Origin: Caulobacter vibrioides
GTDB taxonomy: Bacteria > Pseudomonadota > Alphaproteobacteria > Caulobacterales > Caulobacteraceae
Direction: 5' to 3'
Assembly (NCBI GenBank): GCA_001449105.1
Contig: LNIY01000091.1
Location: 1 to 45,970 of the forward strand
Length of the DNA: 45,970 bases
Under the pieces are notes generated by a model that did not search any database, was not told the origin of the DNA, and saw only the letters and a list, made by a program, of their open reading frames with translations. Positions 1-7,490 of this stretch are shown in pieces. The stretch's first letter is position 1. Every line of letters begins with the position of its first letter. The position numbers were made by a program, and so were the translations under genes.

Positions 1-96
1 CGGGCCACCTCCCCCAGAGGGGGAGGATCTATGACCGCCGACGCCAAGAAGATGCTCCCCCTCTGGGGGAGCTGTCGCGGAGCGACTGAGGGGGTC
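1..96. repeat. Paired intergenic repeat, cut at the window start
   Basis: Two G/C-block elements face each other. Positions 1-30 hold the tail of unit A in reverse (a cctcccccagagggggagg palindrome followed by atct). Positions 51-96 hold unit B: an arm at ctccccctctgggggag, a small gtcgc-gga-gcgac hairpin, then agggggtc. The same pair recurs near 3.0, 5.9, 40.0 and 45.9 kb. The first bases match the inside of unit A elsewhere (ttcgggccacc), so the window begins mid-repeat. Unit B ends three bases before the ubiA stop codon. Confidence 0.85.
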
Positions 97-99
97 TTC

Positions 100-1026
100 T
101 CAGAACCCCGCCGGCGTCCAGAGCCCGGCCACCAGGGCCAGCACCAGGATCGCGCCGGCCTGGGCGTTGGACTTGAATATCTTCAGCGCGCCGGGGCCGT
201 CGTCGACGCGCGTGGCCACGGCCTGGCGCGACAGGTGCACGCCGAAAAGCCCCAGCAGCGGCAGGAACAGCGGGCCAAGGCCCCCGACCCAGGCGGCCGT
301 GAGCGCCAGCCCAAAGGCCAGGACGTAGAAGATCGCCACGCCCTCGCGGACCTTGGAGCCCAGGCGCCGGGTCGACGACTTCACGCCGGCCAGGGCGTCG
401 TCCTCGATGTCCTGGATGGCGTAGATCGTGTCGTAGCCCAGGGTCCAGAAGATGCCCGAGGCGTAGAGCAGGGCGGCCGACCAGCTCAGCGAGTGGGTCG
501 CGGCGGCGTAGCCCAGCAGGGCGCCCCAGTTGAAGGTCAGGCCCAGCCAGGCCTGCGGCCACCAGGTGATCCGCTTCATGAACGGATAGCCGGCCACCAG
601 GATCAGCGAGGCCACGCCCAGGCCGATGGCCACCCAACCCAGGCAGATCAGGATGAGGAAGCTCACCAGGCTGCAGCCGACCAGGAACAGCCAGGCCTGC
701 TTGACGGTGATCAGCCCGGCCGGGATCGGGCGCAGGGCCGTGCGGGCCACCTGGGCGTCGAAGTCGCGGTCGACGATGTCGTTGAAGGCGCAGCCGGCCG
801 CCCGCATCAGCGCCGCCCCGACGAAGAAGGCGATCAGCAGCCAGGGATTGGGCAGCTGGCCCTTCTCGGCCGCGGCCAGGGCGATGCCTTGCCAGCCGGG
901 CAGCATCAGCAGCCAGATGCCGGCCGGACGATCGAACCGGCCCAGCTTCAGCCACGGGCGCAGAGCGGGCGGGGCGTAGCGGTCGACCCAGTTGGCGGCG
1001 GCGGCGTCGGGCAGGATGGCGGTCAT
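100..1026 (-). CDS. ubiA: 4-hydroxybenzoate polyprenyltransferase (UbiA)
   Basis: An integral membrane prenyltransferase that joins the polyprenyl tail to 4-hydroxybenzoate in ubiquinone biosynthesis. The protein of about 308 residues has multiple hydrophobic helices. It carries the family's first Asp-rich motif as [15 protein letters not shown] and a second as [13 protein letters not shown]; both bind the Mg-diphosphate of the polyprenyl donor. I chose the ATG at 1026 ([17 protein letters not shown]) because the upstream in-frame extension is Arg-rich and unlike family N-termini. It is transcribed away from katA and its 3' end abuts the intergenic repeat. Length and motifs are complete, so I am confident of the family; the symbol rests on the strong resemblance to alphaproteobacterial UbiA. 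Confidence 0.93.
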   Translation of the reverse strand: MTAILPDAAAANWVDRYAPPALRPWLKLGRFDRPAGIWLLMLPGWQGIALAAAEKGQLPNPWLLIAFFVGAALMRAAGCAFNDIVDRDFDAQVARTALRPIPAGLITVKQAWLFLVGCSLVSFLILICLGWVAIGLGVASLILVAGYPFMKRITWWPQAWLGLTFNWGALLGYAAATHSLSWSAALLYASGIFWTLGYDTIYAIQDIEDDALAGVKSSTRRLGSKVREGVAIFYVLAFGLALTAAWVGGLGPLFLPLLGLFGVHLSRQAVATRVDDGPGALKIFKSNAQAGAILVLALVAGLWTPAGF

Positions 1027-1109
1027 GCGGCTTGGCTTAAACCGCCGCGCCCGCCGGGTCGAGCCGATGCGTCCTTCCAAGAACCGCGTGATTGTCCGCG
1101 TTACGGTTC

Positions 1110-1157
1110 GATAGGATTTTCCGATCCTGCTGAGAAAAACGATCAGTTGGATTTATC
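1110..1157 (+). promoter_or_regulatory. Possible tandem LysR/OxyR-type sites upstream of katA
   Basis: Two 17-bp words of the form GAT-N11-ATC lie at 1110-1126 (gataggattttccgatc) and 1141-1157 (gatcagttggatttatc), 31 bp apart, about 50-95 bp before the katA ATG. Each contains the T-N11-A core typical of LysR-family sites, and OxyR is a LysR-family activator of catalase genes in many proteobacteria. The match to the full OxyR consensus is partial, so the assignment is an inference from position and form. Confidence 0.33.
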
Positions 1158-1203
1158 GAACGCCGCCCGCGACAGTGGCGCTACGACATTCGACGAGGGC
1201 GAC

Positions 1204-2664
1204 ATGACCAAGACCATCCTGACCACCACGGCCGGCGCGCCCGTCGCGGACAACCAGAACAGCCTGTCGGCCGGCCCGCGCGGTCCGCTGCTGATGCAGG
1301 ACTACCAGCTGATCGAGAAGCTGGCGCACCAGAACCGCGAGCGCATTCCCGAACGTGTGGTCCACGCCAAGGGCTCGGCCGCCTACGGCACGCTGACCAT
1401 CACCCACGACATCAGCGCCTGGACCAAGGCCAAGACCCTGCAACCGGGCGCGACGTCCGAGGTGCTGCTGCGCTTTTCCACCGTGGCCGGCGAGCGCGGC
1501 GCGGCCGACGCCGAGCGCGACGTGCGCGGCTTCGCCCTGAAGGTCTACACGCAAGAGGGCAATTGGGACCTGGTCGGCAACAACACCCCGGTGTTCTTCA
1601 TCCGCGACCCGCTGAAGTTCCCCGACTTCATCCGCACCCAGAAGCGCCACCCGGTGTCGAACCTGCGCTCGCCGACGGCGATGTGGGATTTCTGGAGCCT
1701 CTCCCCCGAAAGCCTGCACCAGGTGACGATCCTGTTCTCGGATCGCGGCCTGCCGCAGGGCTATCGCCACATGCACGGCTTCGGCAGCCACACCTACAGC
1801 TTCATCAACGACGCCAATGAGCGCGTCTGGGTGAAGTTCCACTTCAAGTCCCAGCAGGGGATCCGCACCTGGACCAACCAAGAGGGCGATGCGGTGATCG
1901 CGGGCGACCGCGAGAGCGCCCAGCGCGACCTGTTCGAGGCCATCGAGGGCGGCGACTTCCCGCGCTGGACGCTGAAGGTGCAGGTGATGACGGAGGCGCA
2001 GGCGCGCGAGACGGCCTTCGATCCGTTCGACCTGACCAAGGTGTGGCCGCATGCCGACTTCCCGCTGATCGAGGTCGGCGTGCTGGAGCTGAACCGCAAC
2101 CCGGACAACTATTTCGCCGAGGTCGAGCAGAGCTCGTTCTCGCCGTCGAACATCGTGCCCGGGATCGGCTTCTCGCCCGACAAGGTGCTGCAGGGGCGGC
2201 TGTTCGCCTATGCCGACGCGCACCGCTACCGGGTGGGCACGCACTATGAGGCGCTGCCGGTCAATCGTCCGCGCTGCCCGGTGAACCACTACCACGCCGA
2301 CGGCGCCATGCGCTTCGATGCGCCGGGGCGCACCGAGGCCTGGTACGAGCCGAGCAGCTTCGGCGGGCCGGTGCAGGAACCGTCCGCGGCCGAGCCGCCG
2401 CTGCCGCTGTACGGCGACGCCGACCGCTTCGATCACCGGGCCGGCAACGACGACTACGCCCAGCCGGGCGCCCTCTTCCGGCTGATGTGCCCGGCCCAGC
2501 AGGCCCAGCTGTTCGGCAATATCGCCGCCGCCATGCAGGGCGTGCCCGAGGCGATCGTGCGCCGCCAGCTGGTCCACTTCCACCGCGCCGACCCGGCCTA
2601 TGCCGCGGGCGTCGCCCAACGATTGGGGATCTCGTTCGACGAGGCCCCCATCGCCGCCGAGTAA
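1204..2664 (+). CDS. katA: Monofunctional haem catalase, small-subunit type
   Basis: Breaks down hydrogen peroxide to water and oxygen. At 486 residues it has the length of small-subunit catalases (clade 3 type) rather than the bifunctional KatG. The distal-pocket histidine sits in [12 protein letters not shown] (about residue 54), the distal Asn in [11 protein letters not shown] (about 126), and the proximal haem tyrosine in [14 protein letters not shown]. The reading frame stays open upstream to position 31, but the family N-terminus begins at the ATG at 1204, preceded by a gagggcg Shine-Dalgarno-like stretch. It is followed by a hairpin and then an 85-codon gene on the same strand. Upstream paired LysR-type words suggest peroxide control. 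Confidence 0.95.
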   Translation: MTKTILTTTAGAPVADNQNSLSAGPRGPLLMQDYQLIEKLAHQNRERIPERVVHAKGSAAYGTLTITHDISAWTKAKTLQPGATSEVLLRFSTVAGERGAADAERDVRGFALKVYTQEGNWDLVGNNTPVFFIRDPLKFPDFIRTQKRHPVSNLRSPTAMWDFWSLSPESLHQVTILFSDRGLPQGYRHMHGFGSHTYSFINDANERVWVKFHFKSQQGIRTWTNQEGDAVIAGDRESAQRDLFEAIEGGDFPRWTLKVQVMTEAQARETAFDPFDLTKVWPHADFPLIEVGVLELNRNPDNYFAEVEQSSFSPSNIVPGIGFSPDKVLQGRLFAYADAHRYRVGTHYEALPVNRPRCPVNHYHADGAMRFDAPGRTEAWYEPSSFGGPVQEPSAAEPPLPLYGDADRFDHRAGNDDYAQPGALFRLMCPAQQAQLFGNIAAAMQGVPEAIVRRQLVHFHRADPAYAAGVAQRLGISFDEAPIAAE

Positions 2665-2681
2665 ACGCTCGCTCGGCGGCC

Positions 2682-2723
2682 CGAGGAGGACCGCTGCCCG
2701 CCCAGCCCAGGCGGTCCTCCTCG
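2682..2723 (+). terminator. Strong intercistronic hairpin after katA
   Basis: A perfect 13-bp inverted repeat (cgaggaggaccgc at 2682-2694 and gcggtcctcctcg at 2711-2723) encloses a 16-base loop, 17 bp after the katA stop. There is no T-run after it, and the Shine-Dalgarno of the next gene starts a few bases later. It is more likely an mRNA 3'-end stabiliser or leaky attenuator between katA and the small gene than a full terminator. Confidence 0.55.
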
Positions 2724-2745
2724 ACCCCCTGAAAGGAGATATCCG

Positions 2746-3003
2746 ATGACCCGTCCCGACCCGATCCTGAACCGCGCCGTCGGCTGGAGCCTGCTGGCCC
2801 TGGGCCTGGCCGCCGGCGTCGTCGTGCCCCATCCGGCCACCACGGCCTTGTGGTCGGCCTCGGCGCGGGCTTTCCGCCGGGCCGGCGACGAGGCGATGGT
2901 CGCGCGCCTGCTGTCGACGACCAAGTTCGGGCCGCGGATCGCACGGGGCCTGAAGCGGCCGACGGCGGGGATGCTGTATTACGGCCGGGCGGGGCTGGCT
3001 TGA
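2746..3003 (+). CDS. Small hydrophobic/basic protein downstream of catalase, unknown function
   Basis: An 85-residue protein that I do not recognise. It has an N-terminal hydrophobic stretch (about residues 12-32, WSLLALGLAAGVVVPHPAT), which could be one membrane helix, and a basic C-terminal half with several Arg/Lys. The start is well supported by a near-ideal Shine-Dalgarno (aaggagatat) just before the ATG at 2746. It lies 81 bp after katA on the same strand, separated by a strong hairpin, so the two may be co-transcribed at unequal levels. Codon use is like that of its neighbours. Its 3' end is followed at once by a paired intergenic repeat between convergent genes. Confidence 0.72.
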   Translation: MTRPDPILNRAVGWSLLALGLAAGVVVPHPATTALWSASARAFRRAGDEAMVARLLSTTKFGPRIARGLKRPTAGMLYYGRAGLA

Positions 3004-3016
3004 CCCGCTGCGTGGG

Positions 3017-3116
3017 CCCCCTCAGTCGCTCCGCGACAGCTCCCCCAGAGGGGGAGCATCTGGCGCCTTAGATCCTCCCCCTCTGGGGGAGGTGGCCCGG
3101 AGGGCCGGAGGGGGTC
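3017..3116. repeat. Paired intergenic repeat (B reverse, A forward)
   Basis: Unit B in reverse (3017-3060) and unit A forward (3071-3116) fill the gap between the convergent small katA-partner gene and the SDR gene. The terminal tc of unit A (gagggggtc) plus the next base make the TGA stop of the minus-strand SDR gene. The palindromes could fold in RNA read from either side and so end or protect both transcripts. Confidence 0.85.
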
Positions 3117-3990
3117 AGAACCGCGGCCGGAAATCCCTCGGCGCCCACCCGAAATCCCTGACCGCGTCCGAGGAGTCGAACGTCAGGTCCTGGCTCATCC
3201 GCGCGCCCATGGCCGCCGTCGCTCCCGGGAAGAACGGCCGGGCCAGGGTCAGCAGCAAGCCGAACAGCCAAGGCGGCAGCACCAGGATGGCCGGGCGACG
3301 GCCCAGGCCTTCGAACACCCGGCGGGCCATTTCCCGATAGGGCAGGGTCTCGCCGCCGACCAGGGCGTAGGACCGGTCGAAGGCGGCGGGCGCGCTCGCG
3401 GCGGCAATGGCGCCGGCGGCCAGGTCGTCGGCGTGGACCGGCTGGCGCAGGCCCTCGCCGGTTCCCGACAGCGGCAGCACCTTGAAGCGGCGGATCAGGC
3501 CGGCCAGGCGGCTGACATTGCCGTCGCGACCTTCCGCGTAGATCAGGGTGGGCCGCAGGATGGTCCAGACCACGCCGTGCTCGGCGCAGAAGGCCTCGAC
3601 GGCGGCTTCCGCGTCCGCCAGGGCCTTGGCCACGGCGCGTTCGGACGCCTCGGGCGAGGCCTCCTTTGTGAACCGGCTGGTCGACGAGAAGGCCACCAGC
3701 CGCTTCATGCCCCGCGCCTTGAGCAGCGGCAGCACGTCGGGCAGCAGCCAGATCGGCGACAGCGAGAACACCGTGGCCGCGCCGGGCAATTGCTCGGCCA
3801 GATCGTCGCTCTTGAGGTCGGCGTCGATCCAGCAGGCGTCGCCGCTCGCCGAGAAGCCGTAGGGGGGCCTGCGCGACAGGCCCATCGGCTCGTGTCCGGC
3901 GGCCTGCAGCCGCTGCATCAGGAAGGTCCCGATCAGGCTGGTGGCCCCCAGCACGAGGATCGGCGTCTTCAGGGTGTTTTCCGCGCTCAT
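3115..3990 (-). CDS. NAD(P)-binding SDR/epimerase-like protein
   Basis: A 291-residue extended/atypical short-chain dehydrogenase-like protein. The N-terminal Rossmann motif is ILVLGATSLIG (GxxxxxG form), followed by a basic SRRPP stretch that suggests NADP preference. The middle contains LVAFSSTSRF and a TILRPTLIYAEG segment typical of NAD-dependent epimerase and NmrA-like proteins. The usual YxxxK catalytic pair is not obvious, as in many atypical SDRs that act as chaperones or oxidoreductases of unknown substrate. The start at 3990 has a good Shine-Dalgarno (gaggga). The stop codon overlaps the tip of an intergenic repeat. It is divergent from the YjbR gene with about 35 bp between them, so they share a promoter region. 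Confidence 0.85.
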   Translation of the reverse strand: MSAENTLKTPILVLGATSLIGTFLMQRLQAAGHEPMGLSRRPPYGFSASGDACWIDADLKSDDLAEQLPGAATVFSLSPIWLLPDVLPLLKARGMKRLVAFSSTSRFTKEASPEASERAVAKALADAEAAVEAFCAEHGVVWTILRPTLIYAEGRDGNVSRLAGLIRRFKVLPLSGTGEGLRQPVHADDLAAGAIAAASAPAAFDRSYALVGGETLPYREMARRVFEGLGRRPAILVLPPWLFGLLLTLARPFFPGATAAMGARMSQDLTFDSSDAVRDFGWAPRDFRPRF

Positions 3991-4025
3991 GGTCCCTCTA
4001 TAGTCGCGGGAAGGAAGCTTCGCCC

Positions 4026-4373
4026 ATGCCCATCACCTATGACGAGGTCCGCGCCTTCGCCTTTTCCCTGCCGCTGGTCGCGGACGGGACGTCCTATGGC
4101 TATCCCTGCCTCAAGGCGAACGGCAAGTTCCTGACGAGGCTGAAGGAGGACGGCGACACGCTGGTCCTGTCCGGCGTGCCCTTCGACGAGCGCGAGATGC
4201 TGATCGAGGCCGCGCCCGAGGCGTTCTACGTCACCGACCACTATCGCAACTATCCCACCGTGCTGGCGCGGCTGTCGGCGGCGGAGGCCGGCACGGTCAG
4301 GCGCCTGCTCGAGCGCCACTGGCGCGCCTGTGTTCCACGGAAGGTCGCCAGGGCTCATGACGAACAAGCCTGA
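4026..4373 (+). CDS. MmcQ/YjbR family protein
   Basis: A 115-residue protein of the MmcQ/YjbR family, a small fold with a CyaY-like, double-wing DNA-binding topology whose role is largely unknown. Family features include the opening ITYDEVRAFAFSLP, the GYPCLKANGKFLTRL strand pair, and FYVTDHYRNYPTVLARL near the end. An upstream ggaagg lies about 10 bases before the ATG at 4026. Its 3' end overlaps the next gene by 17 bp, so the two are probably translationally coupled. Nothing in its neighbourhood defines a pathway. Confidence 0.87.
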   Translation: MPITYDEVRAFAFSLPLVADGTSYGYPCLKANGKFLTRLKEDGDTLVLSGVPFDEREMLIEAAPEAFYVTDHYRNYPTVLARLSAAEAGTVRRLLERHWRACVPRKVARAHDEQA

Positions 4374-5022
4374 TCTCGCGCGCGCCTGGCGCCTGCCGGC
4401 CGCCGCCTTCGTGTGGTTCGGCGTCGGGCTGCAATACTGGCTGATGGTGCGCGGCGAGGGCCCGGCCGAGGCGGCGGCCTCGACCGTGAAGTTCTTCAGC
4501 TACTTCACCGTGCTCAGCAATATCGTCGTCGGTCTGGTCCTGGCCGCCCTGGCGATCGCGCCGGGCTCGCGCCCGGGGCGCTGGGCCGGCCGGGCCGGAA
4601 CGCGGGTGGCGGTCGGTGTCTATATCGCCGTCACCGGGAGCATCTATCACTGGCTGCTGGCGGGGCTGTGGGACCCCAAGGGCTGGCAGTGGGTCGCCGA
4701 CGCCCTGCTGCACACCGTGACCCCCTTGCTGTACCTCGCCGACCTGCTGGCCCTGCCGCCCCGCGAGGCCGCCCGCTGGAGCCAGGCCTGGAAGGCGTTG
4801 GTGTTTCCCGCCGCCTTCGGCGCCTGGACGCTGTTGCACGGAGCGCTGTCGGGCTTCTATCCCTATCCGTTCCTCGACGTGGCCAAGCGTGGCTATCCGG
4901 CGGTCTTCGTGACCATGCTGGCCATGACGGCCGGCTTCTACCTGCTCACGCTGCTGTTGACCGGCCTGCAGCACCTGCAACGACGGCTGGCGCGACGGGG
5001 CCGGGCGCCTATATCGGCCTGA
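4357..5022 (+). CDS. Pr6Pr family integral membrane protein
   Basis: A membrane protein of about 221 residues with six likely helices. It resembles the Pr6Pr / FAR-17a/AIG1-like group: AAAFVWFGVGLQYWL, then SYFTVLSNIVVGLVL, YHWLLAGLWDPKGWQW, HTVTPLLYLADLLAL and LHGALSGFYPYPFLDV. The YFT.LSN, HTV.P and YPYPFLDV signatures are characteristic. Function is unknown, although some eukaryotic relatives are lipid (FAHFA) hydrolases. I chose the ATG at 4357 (MTNKPDLARAW); the upstream ATG at 4330 adds nine residues and overlaps the previous gene further. It is co-directional with the YjbR gene. Confidence 0.8.
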   Translation: MTNKPDLARAWRLPAAAFVWFGVGLQYWLMVRGEGPAEAAASTVKFFSYFTVLSNIVVGLVLAALAIAPGSRPGRWAGRAGTRVAVGVYIAVTGSIYHWLLAGLWDPKGWQWVADALLHTVTPLLYLADLLALPPREAARWSQAWKALVFPAAFGAWTLLHGALSGFYPYPFLDVAKRGYPAVFVTMLAMTAGFYLLTLLLTGLQHLQRRLARRGRAPISA

Positions 5023-5046
5023 CGAGTTTCCTGGAGCACATCCATC

Positions 5047-5889
5047 ATGTCGCAAGCCACCGTTCCCGGCGTCCGTTCGGGCGACGTCGTCATCCCCGCC
5101 ATCGGACTGGGCACCTACCAGCTGGAGAACGGTCTCGCCCAGAGCGTGACCGAGCAGGCGCTGGAGATCGGCTACCGCCATGTCGACACCGCCCAGATCT
5201 ACGGCAACGAGCAGGACGTCGGCGCGGCCCTGGCGGCCACTGGCGTGCCGCGCGGCGAAATCTTCGTCACCACCAAGGTGTGGATCGACAAGTTCGCCGA
5301 GGGCGATCTGCAGCGCTCGGTCGACGAGAGCCTCAGGAAGCTGCGGGTCGACCAGGTCGACCTCCTGCTGCTGCATTGGCCCAAACCCAAGCCGGCCCTG
5401 GCCGAGACCATCGCCGCGCTCAACGCGGTGAAGGCCGACGGTCGCGCGCGGGCCATCGGCCTGTCGAACTTTCCCTCGGCGCTGATGCAGGAGGCCGCCG
5501 GCCTTTCCGAAGCTCCGCTGGCCACCAACCAGGTCGAGTACCACCCCTACCTGTCGCAGAAGACCCTGCGGGCCACGGCCGACAGGCTGGGCGCCTCGAT
5601 CACCGCCTGGTCGCCGCTGGCCCAGGGCAAGGTCGGCGACGACCCGGTGCTGAAGGCGATCGGCGACAAGTACGGCAAGACCCCGGGCCAACTGACCCTA
5701 CGCTGGCAGGTGCAGCAGGGGGTGATCACCATCCCGCGCACCAAGAACCCGGCGCGGCTGGCCGAGAACTTCGCGATCTTCGATTTCGAACTGACGGATG
5801 AAGAGATGGCGCAGGTCTACGCCCTGGCCCGTCCGGACGGCCGTATCGGCGACTGGATCGACGCGGCGTTCCGGTGGGATGCTGAATAG
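5047..5889 (+). CDS. Aldo/keto reductase (2,5-diketo-gluconate reductase type)
   Basis: A 280-residue NADPH-dependent aldo/keto reductase with the (alpha/beta)8 fold. The whole catalytic tetrad is visible: Asp47 and Tyr52 in HVDTAQIYGNE, Lys77 in VTTKVW, and His110 in LLLLHWPKP. C-terminal cofactor residues include IPRTKNPARLAENF. Length and motifs match the DkgA/DkgB group, which reduces 2,5-diketo-D-gluconate, methylglyoxal and other aldehydes; the true substrate cannot be read from sequence. It begins 24 bp after the membrane-protein gene and ends next to a triple intergenic repeat that separates it from the convergent suc operon. Confidence 0.92.
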   Translation: MSQATVPGVRSGDVVIPAIGLGTYQLENGLAQSVTEQALEIGYRHVDTAQIYGNEQDVGAALAATGVPRGEIFVTTKVWIDKFAEGDLQRSVDESLRKLRVDQVDLLLLHWPKPKPALAETIAALNAVKADGRARAIGLSNFPSALMQEAAGLSEAPLATNQVEYHPYLSQKTLRATADRLGASITAWSPLAQGKVGDDPVLKAIGDKYGKTPGQLTLRWQVQQGVITIPRTKNPARLAENFAIFDFELTDEEMAQVYALARPDGRIGDWIDAAFRWDAE

Positions 5890-5897
5890 GTTTTGAA

Positions 5898-6085
5898 GAT
5901 GCTCCCCCTCTGGGGGAGCTGTCGCGGAGCGACTGAGGGGGTCTTTCCTTACCCTCTCCCTGAAGGGAGAGGTGGCGGCGAAGCCGACGGAGAGGGAAGT
6001 GGCTGCGAGGTCGGCCCAATCAGCGGAGGCTGAAAACGTCCCCCCTCCGGCCCTTCGGGCCACCTCCCCCAGAGGGGGAGGATCT
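5898..6085. repeat. Composite intergenic repeat, three units
   Basis: Unit B forward occupies 5898-5943. A related ccctctccctgaagggagagg element occupies 5951-5998. Unit A in reverse occupies 6039-6085 and is preceded by ggaggctgaaaacgtccccc. Almost the same preceding string (ggcggttgaaaacgcccccc) stands before unit A at 40.08 kb, so the unit is longer than its palindrome. It lies between the convergent aldo/keto reductase and sucB. Confidence 0.82.
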
Positions 6086-6095
6086 TCTGACCAAC

Positions 6096-6123
6096 AAAAA
6101 AGGGGCCGCTTTCGCGGCCCCTT
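6096..6123 (-). terminator. Rho-independent terminator of the suc operon
   Basis: Read on the minus strand, aaggggccgc-gaaa-gcggcccctt is a 10-bp perfect stem with a GNRA loop, followed by a T-run (the aaaaaa at 6096-6101 on the plus strand). It starts about 25 bp after the sucB stop, which places a clear end of transcription right after sucB. Confidence 0.9.
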
Positions 6124-6147
6124 CGTCGTTCCGGGATGACCTGAACC

Positions 6148-7374
6148 TTACAGGTCCAGCAGCAGGCGCTGCGGGTCTTCCAGGGCTTCCTTGACCTTCA
6201 CGAGGAAGGTCACGGCGCCGGCGCCGTCGACGACGCGGTGGTCGTAGGACAGGGCCAGGTACATCATCGGACGGATCTCGATCTTGCCGTTGATGACCAT
6301 GGCGCGTTCCTTGATCGCGTGCATGCCGAGGATGCCCGACTGCGGCGCGTTCAGGATCGGGGTCGACATCAGCGAGCCGTAGATGCCGCCGTTGGTGATC
6401 GTGAAGGTGCCGCCCTGCATGTCCTCGATGGCCAGGCCGCCGGTGCGGGCCTTCTTGCCGAGGTCGCCGATGGTCTTTTCGATCTCGGCCAGGTTCAGCG
6501 CGTCGGCGTCACGGACGACGGGAACCACCAGGCCCTTGTCGGTGCCGACGGCGACGCCGATGTCGTAGTGGTTCTTGTAGATCACGTCCTGGCCGTCGAT
6601 CTCGGCGTTGACGTCCGGGATCGCCTTCAGCGCGGCCACGACGGCCTTGGTGAAGAACGACATGAAGCCCAGCTTCACGCCGTGGCGCTTTTCGAAGACG
6701 TCCTTGTACTGGGCGCGCAGGGCCATGACCGCGCTCATGTCGACCTCGTTGAAGGTCGTCAGCATGGCGGCGGTGTTCTGGGCTTCCTTCAGGCGACGGG
6801 CGATCGTCTGACGCAGGCGCGTCATCTTCACGCGCTCTTCGCGCTCGTGCAGGGCGCGCGGCGCGGCCGGAGCGGCGGCCGGAGCCGGGGCGCTGGCGCG
6901 GGCTTCCAGGGCGGCGAGAGCGTCGCCCTTGGTCACGCGGCCGTCCTTGCCGGTGCCGGCGACCTTCGACAGGTCCAGGCCGTTCTCGGCGGCGATGCGG
7001 GCCGGGGCCGGGCTGACCGGAGCGGCGGCCGAAGCAGCAGGAGCCGCGGCCGGAGCAGCGGCGGGCGCCGGAGCCGGGGCGGGGGCCGGAGCAGCGGCCG
7101 GAGCCGGAGCGGCGGCGGCCGGAGCGGCCGAGGCGGTCGCGCCTTCGGTCACCACGCCCAGGACCGTGCCCGGAACCACGGTGGCGCCTTCCTCGGCGCT
7201 GATGGCGGCCAGGACGCCGTCGGCCGGCGAGACGACTTCGAGGCTGACCTTGTCGGTTTCCAGCTCGACGAGCAGCTCGTCCTTCTTCACGGCCTCCCCG
7301 GCCTTCTTGGTCCAGCGGGCGACCGTCGCTTCGGTGACGGATTCGCCCAGGGCGGGGGTCATGATGTCGGCCAT
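6148..7374 (-). CDS. sucB: Dihydrolipoyllysine succinyltransferase, E2 of 2-oxoglutarate dehydrogenase
   Basis: A 408-residue E2 core of the 2-oxoglutarate dehydrogenase complex that passes the succinyl group to CoA. The order is an N-terminal lipoyl domain with the lipoylated lysine in [14 protein letters not shown] (Lys42), a long Ala/Pro-rich flexible linker (about 85-125), the E1/E3-binding domain (about 125-165, [20 protein letters not shown]), and the catalytic domain ending with the [11 protein letters not shown] active-site motif. The N-terminus [13 protein letters not shown] is the expected one. It lies 116 bp after sucA and is the last gene before a strong terminator. The E3 gene (lpd) does not follow it in this window. 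Confidence 0.97.
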   Translation of the reverse strand: MADIMTPALGESVTEATVARWTKKAGEAVKKDELLVELETDKVSLEVVSPADGVLAAISAEEGATVVPGTVLGVVTEGATASAAPAAAAPAPAAAPAPAPAPAPAAAPAAAPAASAAAPVSPAPARIAAENGLDLSKVAGTGKDGRVTKGDALAALEARASAPAPAAAPAAPRALHEREERVKMTRLRQTIARRLKEAQNTAAMLTTFNEVDMSAVMALRAQYKDVFEKRHGVKLGFMSFFTKAVVAALKAIPDVNAEIDGQDVIYKNHYDIGVAVGTDKGLVVPVVRDADALNLAEIEKTIGDLGKKARTGGLAIEDMQGGTFTITNGGIYGSLMSTPILNAPQSGILGMHAIKERAMVINGKIEIRPMMYLALSYDHRVVDGAGAVTFLVKVKEALEDPQRLLLDL

Positions 7375-7490
7375 GGTTAGGTTCCGATGTCTCTTTTGAT
7401 CTGGCGGTCGGGGTCGGTGACGAACTTAAGCCGCCGCGCTGCCCAGACAAGTCCAAGGACAGGTCCGGCGGCGCGGCGGCGTGGGTAGTT

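Noticed and set aside
31..1203. Upstream extension of the catalase frame to position 31, starting just after a repeat with a good Shine-Dalgarno
   Set aside because: It runs antisense through ubiA, has low-complexity composition, and catalases begin at the ATG at 1204.
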